Source: CAYLKS01 sp964384205 [NCBI: uncultured bacterium] (GTDB taxonomy: Bacteria > JAGOEH01). From it: 49,052 bases of DNA. The stretch's first letter is position 1. Each line of letters opens with the position of its first letter. The DNA lies in contig CAYLKS010000017.1 of assembly GCA_964384205.1 (NCBI GenBank), positions 1 through 49,052 of the forward strand. The letters are read 5' to 3'. This document shows, piece by piece, positions 36,101 to 44,737 of this stretch. A program made the translations under genes and the position numbers. Below the pieces are notes generated by a model that saw nothing but the letters and a program-made list of their open reading frames with translations, had not been told where the DNA came from and did no database searches.

Positions 36101-36307
36101 CTGAATTTCCTTTGGATTGGCATTACTATAAGGAACCCAGATACCTAAATATGGATTATTCATTCCTGAGGGAAATAAATCTATTTTTATTTTAAAATAA
36201 GCTATAACACCTATTATCAAAGAAGCAAACAATATCATAACAACCGTTACAGGCCTATTAATAGAAAATTTTGGAATAGCCAATTCTTTAATTTTAGGTT
36301 CTACCAT
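33188..36307 (-). CDS. RND-family efflux pump, inner-membrane subunit (second copy)
   Basis: This 1039-residue proton-driven RND transporter (AcrB/HAE1-like) has the standard 12-TM duplicated layout: TM1 near residues 20-40, a large periplasmic loop, TM2-TM6, a short cytoplasmic linker of about 45 residues, TM7, a second periplasmic loop and TM8-TM12. TM4 carries GMVIDNSIVITENI with the proton-relay Asp. The loops include odd insertions but match RND porter domains overall. It is the last gene of adaptor-RND-RND and begins 11 bases after the first pump. Possibly the two form a heterotrimer, as MdtBC do. The substrate is unknown. Confidence 0.92.
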   Translation of the reverse strand: MVEPKIKELAIPKFSINRPVTVVMILFASLIIGVIAYFKIKIDLFPSGMNNPYLGIWVPYSNANPKEIQQQIVKPIEDEIKTVSNLKRIYNNSSSNGCWFWLEFAQNTNMDLAYSQVSDRLERAKPYLPDEIEHLYIRRFRENDEPILYFGITYDSTLKDPNYQIEKYVKGPLEGLKGVANVETWSFREKYFQIIIEEEKLKALKINLSEIMQRLRKDNFSISAGYVYNGSQKLLLRADMKFKTLDDIKNIVIRNGIYLKNIADIRFDYDDEIRNVMRINGKKAGGIAIYKESQANTVETVRLIKKKLKEQFSRYKELEKFKYFIFWDQGSVIEDSIGNVQYTAFWGGLFAFIVLLFFLRRLRITLILTIAIPLTLLFTVIAIYFIGWTLNLITLMGLMISVGMVIDNSIVITENIYRFRKIGYDPRKAAVMGASEVGLAITLATLTTIVVFLPMMLMSGDSEMSFFLVRIGTPVIFALISSLFIALVLIPLGTIKIEKQFLITDNQTIVDKLSGFYKKALQLMLRRRLDFTIALLFVLLSSFVPFSKVNKTDRAEGGPTDARIRVRFPSNYSVEKADSTLLYLASKIAERDSVYNIKYILTRVNGFRGRIELYLKPIEDKQWYQVVYNKIKSILGIKYRRRLTRVELIEDLKKQLPEIPGVRIRYSWSDMGGSNNNYLEYTLQGKDIDKLVEIAEDLESQLTLIPGVLSVDNDMETGKDEIHIIVNREIAQNLGIDPRYIAYYISYTFRGRKISNFITDEREIPIYLKYNKLDETSFHKLKNTLIRTNSGRSVDLASIADMKIAKGMGNIKRENGKSFLQMQVYVNEKDMMRVRMAAGNILKNYNFPEGYSYSEGRRFRRMEEQNQDLAFSLLLSILFVFIIMGVLFESYVLPLSVLISIPTAFAGAFWLLYITNTTFDIMAGIGLVVLVGVVVNNAIVLIDMINQFRNSGLSRSDAIIEAGLHRYRPILMTAFTTIFGLLPMAIGNTSLIGIPYTPMGVTMIGGLLASTILTLFTVPLIYTYLDDLRTFWKNFISRF

Positions 36308-36318
36308 ATATCACATCC

Positions 36319-39300
36319 TTATTTACTAAATCTTTTATAAACAACAGGAATAAGAACTAATGTTAAGAAGGTAGAACTCGCAAGACCCGCAATAATTGTA
36401 ATAGCCATAGGAGTTCTAATTTCAGCTCCTTCACCTAATCCCAACGCCATTGGAAGCAATCCTAATATTGTTGTAAAACTTGTAATCAAAATCGGCCTTA
36501 ATCTCACAAAACCCGCTTTTTTTATAGCTTCAATTTTATCCATTCCCTTTGATCTTAATAAATTAATATAATCAATCAATACAATAGCATTATTTACAAC
36601 AATTCCTGCTAAAGTTATCAAGCCGATAAATACCGTGATTCCAATTGCTATATTAAAAACGAACAAAGTTAACACAACACCTATTAATGCCATCGGTATA
36701 GTAAACAAAATCAAAAATGGATGTAAAAATGATTCAAACTGAGAAGCCATAACAATATATACAAGCAAAATAGCTAAAACCAATGCAAGAAATAAACTAT
36801 TTAAAGATGTCTCCATCTCCTTATTCTGTCCCGAAATGTCATAAGTAAAATTCTCTGGAAAATCATAATGACTTAAAATATCATAAATAGCACTCGTTGC
36901 TTCTGTTAGATTAACTCCTTCAATATTCGCAGTAATAACGGCCGTTCTTTCTTGATTTATTCTACGAATTTCACTTGGCCCATTTACAATTTTCAATGTA
37001 GCAACACTTCTCAATGGTATTGGAATATTACCACCTGGATTAACTATTAAATCTTTCAAATGAGTTGCATCTAATCTCTGATTATCTTTAAGATATACTC
37101 TAATATCTATTCTTCTATCTTCTTCTTTAAATCTAGTAGCAACATTTCCTTTAATCTTATTTTCTATTAAAGTAGCAACATCTGAAGTATTCAAACCAAA
37201 TTGAGACAATAGCTCTCTATTAAAAGAAATAACTATCTCAGGATAACCATATTTAATAGAACTCTCTATATCCTTCAACATAGGCAATTTTTTCATTTGA
37301 TTGGCAATATCATCTGCAATTTTCCTCAATTCTTCAATATTAAAACCCTTAATTTCAAGCTGGATTGGCGGCTTCATTGTAAAAAGCACCGGCCTTGAAA
37401 TATTATAGTCTATATCCGTAAAATCAACTAAAAAACTTCTTATTTGCCCTAAAATCTTTTCCTCAATCCTTTTTATGTCTCCATTTTTTCTAACATTTAC
37501 TGTAATTCTACCAACATGTTCCCCAATCTCGCCACTTGTAATATCATCTTTTGTTGTTCCAGCATAATAGTTAACATCTTTTACATCTTTAATTTTTATT
37601 ATTTTATTAGAAATAACATTTAATACAGAATCCGTTTTTTCAACAGGAGTACCTACTGGCATTTTAACATTTAAATAAAAAGTACCCTGATGGACTTCCG
37701 GAATTAATTCTTTCCCTAAAAATGGCCATATTCCAAATATAGTTATAAAAAATAGTAACAGAACTCCTACTATTACTTTAACATCATTTTTTAATGCCTT
37801 AGCCAATAATATCGGATAAAAATTATATACCTTTGTAATGAAAATATTAAAAATTTTGCTCAATATTTTAAACAATGGTGAAAAAATTGCTACTGATATA
37901 ATAACAAAAAATTTTCCAATAAAAAACAATATAGAAACAAAAATCAATACTATTCGATTAATAAAAAACATAAAACTCTGCAAAATAAACCTGAATAAAT
38001 AATATGGGTATTTATATAACTTAAAATTATCAATAAACAATTCACTATTTTTTAATTGAAAAAATTCTTCCCATAAAACATATTTACTATCATTTTGCTT
38101 CCTGGAAAAAACCTTTATAAAATTAAACAATTTATCATCCAATTTAACGAGCTTTAAAATAGGCAACAATAAGGCATGTAAAAATTGAACTATCAAAAAT
38201 AAGCAATAAAAAATAGACATTTTTATCTGAATTAAAATAAAAAATACAAGATCTATTGGAGATAGTAATAAATTTCCGAAACTTTTATTCATCTCTACTT
38301 TAAATCTAAAAGAAGAACCTATTTTCTGGAAATCTAACTCATTCTTATTTAATTTTCTAGAAGCAAGCATTGGAATAAAAAATAAAGCGACCAACAATGA
38401 CGCAATTAAAGAAAAAACAACAGCTAAAGATAAATCACCAAAAATCTGACCTGCTATCCCTTCCACAAAAACTATAGGAAAAAACACAGAAACTGTTGTA
38501 AGAGTTGATGCAATAACAGCTCCTCCTACCTCAGATACACCACGTACAGCAGAAGATATCCAATCATCTCCTTCTTCCCTGCACCTAAAAATGCTTTCCA
38601 TCACAACTATAGAATTATCAACAAGCATTCCAATCCCTAATGCCAAACCGCCTAAAGACATAATATTTAAGCTAACATTAAATAACTTCAAAGGAGCAAA
38701 AGTCGCAATAATCGAAAGTGGTATCGATAAAGCAACTATCAATGTTGTCCCAAAATTATTCAAAAACAAATAAAGAATAATTATAGCAAGAATACCTCCC
38801 CAAATAGCAGTGCTTTTTACTTCATTAATCGAATTTTTAATAAAGATAGATTGATCTGCTAAAGTGACAAATTTTACTTTATTTTTCATCTTATAAACCA
38901 AAAAATCTGTCATTGATCTTCTTAACATAGCTTCTCTAAATTGAGCTCTTCTATCTTTAATCTTTGCTGTTTGTTTCTTATCCATATTTTTTACAAAAGC
39001 CTGCTGTTGAGGAGTACCATAAATTTTAGCTTTAACCTTCTCACAAACATCCACAATATTAGCATCCGCTTCTTTATATATAGAAATTTCTATTGTCTCT
39101 TTTCCATTTGCCCTTGTAATAACTTCCCTTTCTTTATGACTTCTCTCAATTGTTGCAATATCTTTCAACTTAATAGGAATTCCATTTTTCTTGGTAATTA
39201 TGATCTCACCAATCTCTTTTACTGTTTTAAATTCATTTAAAATTCTAATAATATATTCTGTGTTGCCTTCTTTAACATTTCCACCAGCAAGATTAATATT

Positions 39301-39930
39301 TTCAGAAGCAAGTCTATTACTAATCTGACTTATAGAAATATTTGCAGAAACCAATTTATTTTCATCTACTTTAACTAAAATTTCTTCTTCTAAACCACCT
39401 TTTACTTTAGCAGCAGCAACGCCCGGTATACTTTCTAAATCCCTTACAATATCTTCTTCAGCAAGAGTTCTTAATTTTGTAAGAGGCATATCTCCTGAAA
39501 TACCAATTCTTATAACAGGATCCAGCGAAGGATCATATCTTAATATCATAGGACGTTCAACATCAGGATCAAGATAAACCTGATCTAATTTTTCTCTTAT
39601 CTCAGAGGCTGCTCTATCAAGATTAACATCCCAATCAAATTCCAGAATAATATCAGATTGTTCCGGTCTGGAAATTGAAGTTATTGATATAAGATCCTTT
39701 ATTAAAGACAACTGTTCTTCTAATGGACGGGATACTACATTTTCTACTTCCTCAGGAGCAGCGCCCGCATATTCTGTTCTTATTGTAAAAGACGGGTACG
39801 AAATATCAGGCATTAAACTCCAGCTCAACTTAAAATAACTTATAAAACCAAATACAGCTATACCTATCACAATCATTGTAATTGCAACAGGCCTCGAAAC
39901 TGTAAAAGCAAATTTCGATTTATAACTCAT
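36319..39930 (-). CDS. RND-family efflux pump with enlarged TM6-TM7 linker
   Basis: This 1203-residue RND transporter is about 160 residues longer than its relatives. TM1 to TM6 look ordinary, including GIGMLVDNSIVVMESIF with the relay Asp in TM4. The second half restarts at VKVIVGVLLLFFITIFG (about 716) and ends with TM8-TM12. Between M521 at the end of TM6 and K711 before TM7 lies a Phe/Leu/Ile/Lys-rich insert with several hydrophobic stretches (about 555-590 and 645-700); AcrB has a few dozen residues here. The reading frame is intact with normal base use, so it is not a frameshift artefact. It lies 11 bases after the adaptor gene. Confidence 0.92.
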   Translation of the reverse strand: MSYKSKFAFTVSRPVAITMIVIGIAVFGFISYFKLSWSLMPDISYPSFTIRTEYAGAAPEEVENVVSRPLEEQLSLIKDLISITSISRPEQSDIILEFDWDVNLDRAASEIREKLDQVYLDPDVERPMILRYDPSLDPVIRIGISGDMPLTKLRTLAEEDIVRDLESIPGVAAAKVKGGLEEEILVKVDENKLVSANISISQISNRLASENINLAGGNVKEGNTEYIIRILNEFKTVKEIGEIIITKKNGIPIKLKDIATIERSHKEREVITRANGKETIEISIYKEADANIVDVCEKVKAKIYGTPQQQAFVKNMDKKQTAKIKDRRAQFREAMLRRSMTDFLVYKMKNKVKFVTLADQSIFIKNSINEVKSTAIWGGILAIIILYLFLNNFGTTLIVALSIPLSIIATFAPLKLFNVSLNIMSLGGLALGIGMLVDNSIVVMESIFRCREEGDDWISSAVRGVSEVGGAVIASTLTTVSVFFPIVFVEGIAGQIFGDLSLAVVFSLIASLLVALFFIPMLASRKLNKNELDFQKIGSSFRFKVEMNKSFGNLLLSPIDLVFFILIQIKMSIFYCLFLIVQFLHALLLPILKLVKLDDKLFNFIKVFSRKQNDSKYVLWEEFFQLKNSELFIDNFKLYKYPYYLFRFILQSFMFFINRIVLIFVSILFFIGKFFVIISVAIFSPLFKILSKIFNIFITKVYNFYPILLAKALKNDVKVIVGVLLLFFITIFGIWPFLGKELIPEVHQGTFYLNVKMPVGTPVEKTDSVLNVISNKIIKIKDVKDVNYYAGTTKDDITSGEIGEHVGRITVNVRKNGDIKRIEEKILGQIRSFLVDFTDIDYNISRPVLFTMKPPIQLEIKGFNIEELRKIADDIANQMKKLPMLKDIESSIKYGYPEIVISFNRELLSQFGLNTSDVATLIENKIKGNVATRFKEEDRRIDIRVYLKDNQRLDATHLKDLIVNPGGNIPIPLRSVATLKIVNGPSEIRRINQERTAVITANIEGVNLTEATSAIYDILSHYDFPENFTYDISGQNKEMETSLNSLFLALVLAILLVYIVMASQFESFLHPFLILFTIPMALIGVVLTLFVFNIAIGITVFIGLITLAGIVVNNAIVLIDYINLLRSKGMDKIEAIKKAGFVRLRPILITSFTTILGLLPMALGLGEGAEIRTPMAITIIAGLASSTFLTLVLIPVVYKRFSK

Positions 39931-39941
39931 ATTCTGAACCT

Positions 39942-41054
39942 CTATTTACCAAAATTAAAAGAAAATTCACGTTTCTCTATAATTCTAACCTTACTATCCT
40001 CTCTCAAAGAATTCTTCCCTGCTGTAACAACTTTATCATCTTTTGTAAGCCCTTTAACAACTTCAACCTCAGTAGGAGTCTCAAATCCTGTCATAATTTC
40101 AACTTTTTTAACACTCATATCAGGATTTACAATATAAACAAACTTTTTATCTGATTCATAAATCAAAGCATCTTTTGTTAATAATAATACATCTTTATGA
40201 ATATCCTTTACAATTCTGACATTAACAAACTGGCCTACAGATAAAACATTTTTATTATCCTTTATTCCTATCGTAACTTTAAAAGTACCAGATTGCGGAT
40301 CTATTGCTGGAGAAATTCTTTTTATATAACCTTCAATAGTATCTCCCATAGATTCTAAAAAAACCTTCTGCTTCAAATAAATAGATTTTTTCTCTTCTTG
40401 AGGTATATAAACAACTGCTATTTTATCCTGTTGCTTTACCACCTTAAACGCTGGCTGAGATGTAGAAATTTTATTACCTTTTTTAATATATCTTGTAGCA
40501 ATAACTCCATCAAAAGGAGTTTTTATTCTTGTATAAGAAAGAAGCAATTTAGCCTGTTTCCAATCTAATTTAGCTTTTTCATAATTAAATTTAAAATTTT
40601 CAAATTCTTCTTTACTAATAAGCTTTTTCTCAAACATTTGTTTTTGTCTATTAAAATCTGCTTTCAACTGTTCATAATTTATTCTGGCTTTTGCTTCATT
40701 AATAGAAGCTTCTCTATCATCTAATTTAGCTAAAATAGTTCCTTTTTTAACAAAATCACCCTCATCATAGTAAATCTCCTCAACAATCCCAGATGTCATC
40801 GGATATATATCTACAACTGCTTCTGCATCCACATTACTACTAAAATACAAAAAAGATGCTATATCACCAACTTTAGCACTGGTAACTTCTACAGGGATAA
40901 CTTTAGAAAATTCTCCACCTCTTTTTTTATTAAATTGTGAAAAATTCTTTTTTGTAGCTTTAGCTTTATTTGTTGCTTCAGAATTAGAATTGCTACATGC
41001 AAACAATGCAAATCCAACCGCAATAATTAACGCAAAAAACATTTTTATTTTCAT
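39942..41054 (-). CDS. RND periplasmic adaptor lipoprotein (HlyD/AcrA-like)
   Basis: The 370-residue adaptor bridges the RND pumps and an outer-membrane channel. It has a lipoprotein signal peptide with lipobox FALFAC, the lipidated Cys at 20, then a flexible Lys/Ser/Asn-rich segment, a lipoyl-like domain starting MTSGIVEEIYYDEGDFVKKG, a coiled-coil hairpin (about 115-165), the second lipoyl half (TRIKTPFDGVI), and beta-barrel and membrane-proximal domains. AAAGGAG is 6 bases before the ATG. It heads the three-gene adaptor-RND-RND unit. No TolC-type channel gene is in the window, so the channel must be shared or encoded elsewhere. Confidence 0.93.
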   Translation of the reverse strand: MKIKMFFALIIAVGFALFACSNSNSEATNKAKATKKNFSQFNKKRGGEFSKVIPVEVTSAKVGDIASFLYFSSNVDAEAVVDIYPMTSGIVEEIYYDEGDFVKKGTILAKLDDREASINEAKARINYEQLKADFNRQKQMFEKKLISKEEFENFKFNYEKAKLDWKQAKLLLSYTRIKTPFDGVIATRYIKKGNKISTSQPAFKVVKQQDKIAVVYIPQEEKKSIYLKQKVFLESMGDTIEGYIKRISPAIDPQSGTFKVTIGIKDNKNVLSVGQFVNVRIVKDIHKDVLLLTKDALIYESDKKFVYIVNPDMSVKKVEIMTGFETPTEVEVVKGLTKDDKVVTAGKNSLREDSKVRIIEKREFSFNFGK

Positions 41055-41116
41055 GATATCTCCTTTTTTTACAATATTAATAACAACTTTAATAATTTAT
41101 ACGTAAATAAAATAAA

Positions 41117-41134
41117 AATGTTTAAAAAAACATT
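41117..41134 (-). terminator. Possible weak terminator after the dehydrogenase gene
   Basis: On the minus strand AATGTTT and AAACATT form a 7-bp hairpin with a 4-base loop followed by TTTATTTTATTT. The stem is almost all A-T, so it would be weak. It lies about 90 bases past the dehydrogenase stop and about 60 bases before the adaptor start, in the right place to separate the two units. Chance is possible in such A/T-rich DNA. Confidence 0.3.
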
Positions 41135-41221
41135 ACCATTTATTATATTTTTTCTTATAAAATATGATTGCTCTTATATCACTGAAAAAAATAATTTTAA
41201 CAACTCAATTTATAAAATATA

Positions 41222-42328
41222 TTAAATCATTCCTGCAATTTTTTTATAAATTTCTAATATTTTATCATAGCTTATTTCAACAGGATTTAAAGCCATATTT
41301 CTTGCTTTAGATGTAACATCTGCAAATTCTTCGAGATTATAATCTTTCAACTTTTCAACAGTAAATTCAACTCCTAATTTCTCCAGCCACTTGTAAAAAT
41401 TATCAAGGTTACTAATGCCAGCATATTGCAATATATCTAAAATTATCTCTTTTATTTCATCCCCATAAACATCAATTATATAAGGCATTGCTAAAGCATT
41501 TGAATAACCATGAGAAATATTCAAATGAAAAGTCAAAGGATAACCTATTGCGTGCTGCAATGTTGTACTGGTCTGTGCAATCACAATCCCACCATATAAT
41601 GATGCTATCATCAAATTTTTCCTGAAATTATAATTATCTGGATGTTTTAATGCCTTTTCAAGATTATTGATTATTTTACTTACGCCATCATAAATTAGTG
41701 GATATACTGTTTCATTTCTTTTATTTGAAAATACACCTTCAAATAAATGACTTAAAGCATCCAAAGCAGTATCTCTTGTAACTGTAGTAGATAAAGTATA
41801 AGTATATTGTGGATCCAAAAAAGAATATTTAGGAAAAATTAATTCATTCCCAAAACCGGCCTTTATTCCTTTTTCTACATTATTTATAACACTATATTGC
41901 GTAACTTCTGTACCTGTTCCTGATGTCGTCGGTATGGCAACTATAGGAATAGCTCTTTGACAATTATCAGGAGAAAATATATCTTGAGGAGAAATATCAT
42001 TTGCTATCATTAAGCTAACAGCTTTAGCAGTATCAATATGGCTTCCCCCTCCTATTCCAATAATACAATCAGTCTTAAAATCATAAAATTTATCTTTGAT
42101 TTTTTGTAACAAAGTAGTGGGAGGATTTGGAATAATTTCATCAAAAATAGCATATTCACAATTATTAGATTTTAAAATATCTACCACATGATTTAAAGAA
42201 TTATTAAGTTTAGAGCTTTTACCTGTAATAATCAAAACTCTATTATACTGTTTTATAACGTCCTGGAATTTGTTTAAAATAATATTGTTACCCAAAAAAT
42301 ATTTAACTGGCATATAAAATACAGACAT
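41222..42328 (-). CDS. Iron-type (group III) alcohol dehydrogenase
   Basis: The 368-residue protein belongs to the Fe-ADH family of NAD(P)-dependent alcohol dehydrogenases. It has a nucleotide-binding GIGGGSHIDTAKAVS, PTTSGTGTEVTQYSVI, and metal-ligand segments TALDALSHLFE (Asp, His) and HAIGYPLTFHLNISHGYSNALAMPY (His residues). The physiological alcohol or aldehyde cannot be read from sequence; the family ranges from 1,3-propanediol and lactaldehyde to butanol and 4-hydroxybutyrate. Its AGGAGGGG site lies inside the final codons of the symporter gene, 1 base away, so the two are co-translated. That pairing suggests it acts on whatever the symporter imports, or on a product of it. Confidence 0.88.
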   Translation of the reverse strand: MSVFYMPVKYFLGNNIILNKFQDVIKQYNRVLIITGKSSKLNNSLNHVVDILKSNNCEYAIFDEIIPNPPTTLLQKIKDKFYDFKTDCIIGIGGGSHIDTAKAVSLMIANDISPQDIFSPDNCQRAIPIVAIPTTSGTGTEVTQYSVINNVEKGIKAGFGNELIFPKYSFLDPQYTYTLSTTVTRDTALDALSHLFEGVFSNKRNETVYPLIYDGVSKIINNLEKALKHPDNYNFRKNLMIASLYGGIVIAQTSTTLQHAIGYPLTFHLNISHGYSNALAMPYIIDVYGDEIKEIILDILQYAGISNLDNFYKWLEKLGVEFTVEKLKDYNLEEFADVTSKARNMALNPVEISYDKILEIYKKIAGMI

Positions 42329-42329
42329 A

Positions 42330-43706
42330 CTACCCCTCCTTTTTTATCATAAAAATTTGATATAACCAAACAAAAAAAGAAAAAATGATGCCTGGCAAAA
42401 TTGGTTCAATATTATAAAATTTTCCATTATAAACAATCTCATAAAAAATTAAAAATATTGAAAATAAGGGAGCCAAAATCATTATCAAATAAGCCTGTCT
42501 CATTGTAAGCCTAAATTTCGTATAAGTGGAAACAACAGGAACTAATAAGGCAGGTACCACAATTGAACCAAAATTGTACCACAGGTTTATAATACTTTTT
42601 GATGATATTGAAACTATAAAAGAAAAAATCACAGATACAAGTAAACCAATTCCCATATAATTTTTTTGCTTTATTTTCTCAAAAAACCTAACTTTAGATA
42701 AAATATCATTGCCAATTGACACTGTTGAAATAAAAAGATAACTATCAATTGTTGACATAATAGTTGCAAAAAGTCCTGTATAAAAAATTCCCTTAAAAAA
42801 AGGTGGTAAAATTTGATTTGCAAGCTCTGGATATGCAAAAGCTGCATTTTTCATATTTGGTATTATTGCTCTTGCATAAAGCCCTGAAAAAGTTGTCATA
42901 AAATCAAAAACAATCCAAAAAAAAATTGAAATCAATATGCCCGGAATTAAATATTTTTTTTTCTCAAGAGCCTCTACACGCTGATAAAAAGTAGGTTCTA
43001 TTAAAGTAGATAATGCAATTATATACCATGATAAAATATAAAACATACTATTACCGCCTGAAAATGTAAAATGAGATCCCGGAAGATTATTTTTTAAAAA
43101 TGAAATTCCACCAAATTTAATATACGCTGTAATTAAAATAATAAAAAAAGAAATATACATTAATATAAATTGAACACTATCAGTATGGGAAATAGCTTTG
43201 AGTCCTCCTTTATAAATATAAATGGAAGAAAAAATTATACCAATAATTACTGACAAAACATACGGCAAGCCCGTCAAATAACTAAATAATAAGCCAAATA
43301 TTAAAATATATACAGAAGGTATTGATTGTAATAAAATAAATATTGCCCCAATAACTGAGATTTTTCTATTATAGTAAAATTCCAGTTGTTCAGGTATTGT
43401 AAGCACAGAAGAATCTCGAATCTTTTTTGAAAGAAAAAAAGCAAAAATAAGAGCAGCAATATAATAAGGCACTCCAAAAACAAGCCAGTTAGAAATACCA
43501 TATTTAAATGAAAATTCTCCAACTCCTAAAATCCCACCATACCATGTAGAAACTAATGTAGCAATGAATCCAGGAAGAGTTAACCGCCTTCCTGCAAGTA
43601 TATATGAAGTTTTATCATCTAATTTTATATTCTTAGTTCTATAAAATTCAAAAAAAAGATATAAAAAATATAAAACAATCGGAAAATATATAACAATCTT
43701 TTCCAT
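42330..43706 (-). CDS. Sodium:solute symporter (SSS family)
   Basis: The 458-residue protein is an inner-membrane sodium:solute symporter of the LeuT-fold SSS family. About 13 hydrophobic segments are visible, with YILAGRRLTLPGFIATLVSTWYGG (TM1 region), IYKGGLKAISHTDSVQFILMY and a late FATIMSTIDSYLFISTVSIGNDIL segment that resembles the sodium-site helix of the family. The solute is unknown. ATG 43706 has no Shine-Dalgarno at all; instead a promoter ends 6 bases upstream, consistent with a leaderless mRNA. The dehydrogenase follows immediately. Confidence 0.9.
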   Translation of the reverse strand: MEKIVIYFPIVLYFLYLFFEFYRTKNIKLDDKTSYILAGRRLTLPGFIATLVSTWYGGILGVGEFSFKYGISNWLVFGVPYYIAALIFAFFLSKKIRDSSVLTIPEQLEFYYNRKISVIGAIFILLQSIPSVYILIFGLLFSYLTGLPYVLSVIIGIIFSSIYIYKGGLKAISHTDSVQFILMYISFFIILITAYIKFGGISFLKNNLPGSHFTFSGGNSMFYILSWYIIALSTLIEPTFYQRVEALEKKKYLIPGILISIFFWIVFDFMTTFSGLYARAIIPNMKNAAFAYPELANQILPPFFKGIFYTGLFATIMSTIDSYLFISTVSIGNDILSKVRFFEKIKQKNYMGIGLLVSVIFSFIVSISSKSIINLWYNFGSIVVPALLVPVVSTYTKFRLTMRQAYLIMILAPLFSIFLIFYEIVYNGKFYNIEPILPGIIFSFFVWLYQIFMIKKEG

Positions 43707-43712
43707 CTGTAT

Positions 43713-43741
43713 ATCTTATTAAAAATTTAAGATATTGTCAA
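43713..43741 (-). promoter_or_regulatory. Promoter of a leaderless symporter transcript
   Basis: On the minus strand TTGACA (43741-43736), a perfect -35, is followed after 17 bases by TAAGAT (43718-43713), a 4-of-6 -10. Only 6 bases separate the -10 from the ATG at 43706, so transcription should begin at or within a base or two of the start codon. A 9-base inverted repeat TAAGATATT/AATATCTTA (43728-43736 and 43777-43785) overlaps the spacer and -35, and could be an operator. Confidence 0.5.
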
Positions 43742-43782
43742 TTATAATTCTTGAAAAGACACATTTCTAAATTTAAAATATC

Positions 43783-43821
43783 TTATGCTCTTGTGGATTA
43801 TGCTCTTGAATTATGCTCTTG
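43783..43821. repeat. Triplicated 11-mer at the 3' end of the recombinase gene
   Basis: TTATGCTCTTG occurs at 43783-43793, 43798-43808 and 43811-43821. The last copy encodes the end of the recombinase gene (Arg-Ala-stop); the other two lie directly after the stop. On the minus strand it reads CAAGAGCATAA three times in 39 bases, with unequal gaps of 2 and 4 bases. It looks like slippage duplication of the gene's 3' end. Confidence 0.7.
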
Positions 43822-44737
43822 GATGGGCTAATTTATAAATTTTCTTTAATTTATCTATAGAAATATGAGTATAAATCTGTGTTGTCGATAAACTACTATG
43901 GCCTAATAATTCTTTTACTGCTCTAATATCGGCGCCATTATTTAACAAATGGGTTGCAAAAGTATGTCTTAATAAATGCGGACTCAGATGATTAGCACTT
44001 GCGGCAAACATTAAATATTTATGAACAATTTTTTGTAATCCATATCTCGATAAATGTTCACCTTTATAATTGATAATCAAAAAATCTGTCTTTATTTTTT
44101 TAGTCATTTTTAATATTTCCCATTGATTAATATACTGTCTAAACAATTCTAATAAATTCTTAGAAAAAGGAACTATTCGCTCTTTCCTCCCTTTCCCCAA
44201 AACCTTAATCACAAGCTCATAAAAATTTATATCACTAACTTTTAAGTTCAAAAGTTCACTACATCTAATCCCTGTGTTATAAAACAATTCAATTATTAAT
44301 TTATCTCTTAATGCGAGAAATTTATTCTTAGGTAATTTGGAAGGATCATTCATAATATTAGTTAATAATTCATTCATATCATGTTCAGATAAATATTCTG
44401 GTAACTTTTTTTCAGTTTTTATATTAGAGATAAGATGCATAGGATTTTTTTCAATAAGACCAACATATTTCAAATAATTAAAAAAAGCCTTTAAAGAATA
44501 TATTTTTCTACTAATACTTGTATTGGTAAGATTCTTTGAAAATAAATTATTCAAATAAAGTCTTATAACAAACTTATCTATATGCTCAATATTATAATCT
44601 TCTATAATATTATTTGTTTTTATAAAAATAAAAAAATCAACAATATCTCTTACATAAGCCTCAATTGTATTTGGAGAAAAATTTCTTTCATTTTGCAAAT
44701 ATAAATAGTAATCATTAAGAATTTTCTTTATCTTCAT
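43811..44737 (-). CDS. Tyrosine recombinase, XerC/XerD-like
   Basis: The 308-residue protein has the Xer length and layout: an N-terminal SAM-like core-binding domain (to about 110) and a catalytic domain with R158 in TGIRCSELLN, a Lys in VLGKGRKERIVPF, H254 and R257 in LSPHLLRHTFATHLL, H280 in LLGHSS and nucleophile Y289 in QIYTHI. Such enzymes resolve chromosome dimers at dif. It overlaps the 3' end of topA by 23 bases and has no clear ribosome site, so it is probably translated by coupling. A housekeeping Xer is likely given the absence of mobile-element features; whether it is C or D (or a lone XerH-like enzyme) cannot be told. Confidence 0.9.
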   Translation of the reverse strand: MKIKKILNDYYLYLQNERNFSPNTIEAYVRDIVDFFIFIKTNNIIEDYNIEHIDKFVIRLYLNNLFSKNLTNTSISRKIYSLKAFFNYLKYVGLIEKNPMHLISNIKTEKKLPEYLSEHDMNELLTNIMNDPSKLPKNKFLALRDKLIIELFYNTGIRCSELLNLKVSDINFYELVIKVLGKGRKERIVPFSKNLLELFRQYINQWEILKMTKKIKTDFLIINYKGEHLSRYGLQKIVHKYLMFAASANHLSPHLLRHTFATHLLNNGADIRAVKELLGHSSLSTTQIYTHISIDKLKKIYKLAHPRA

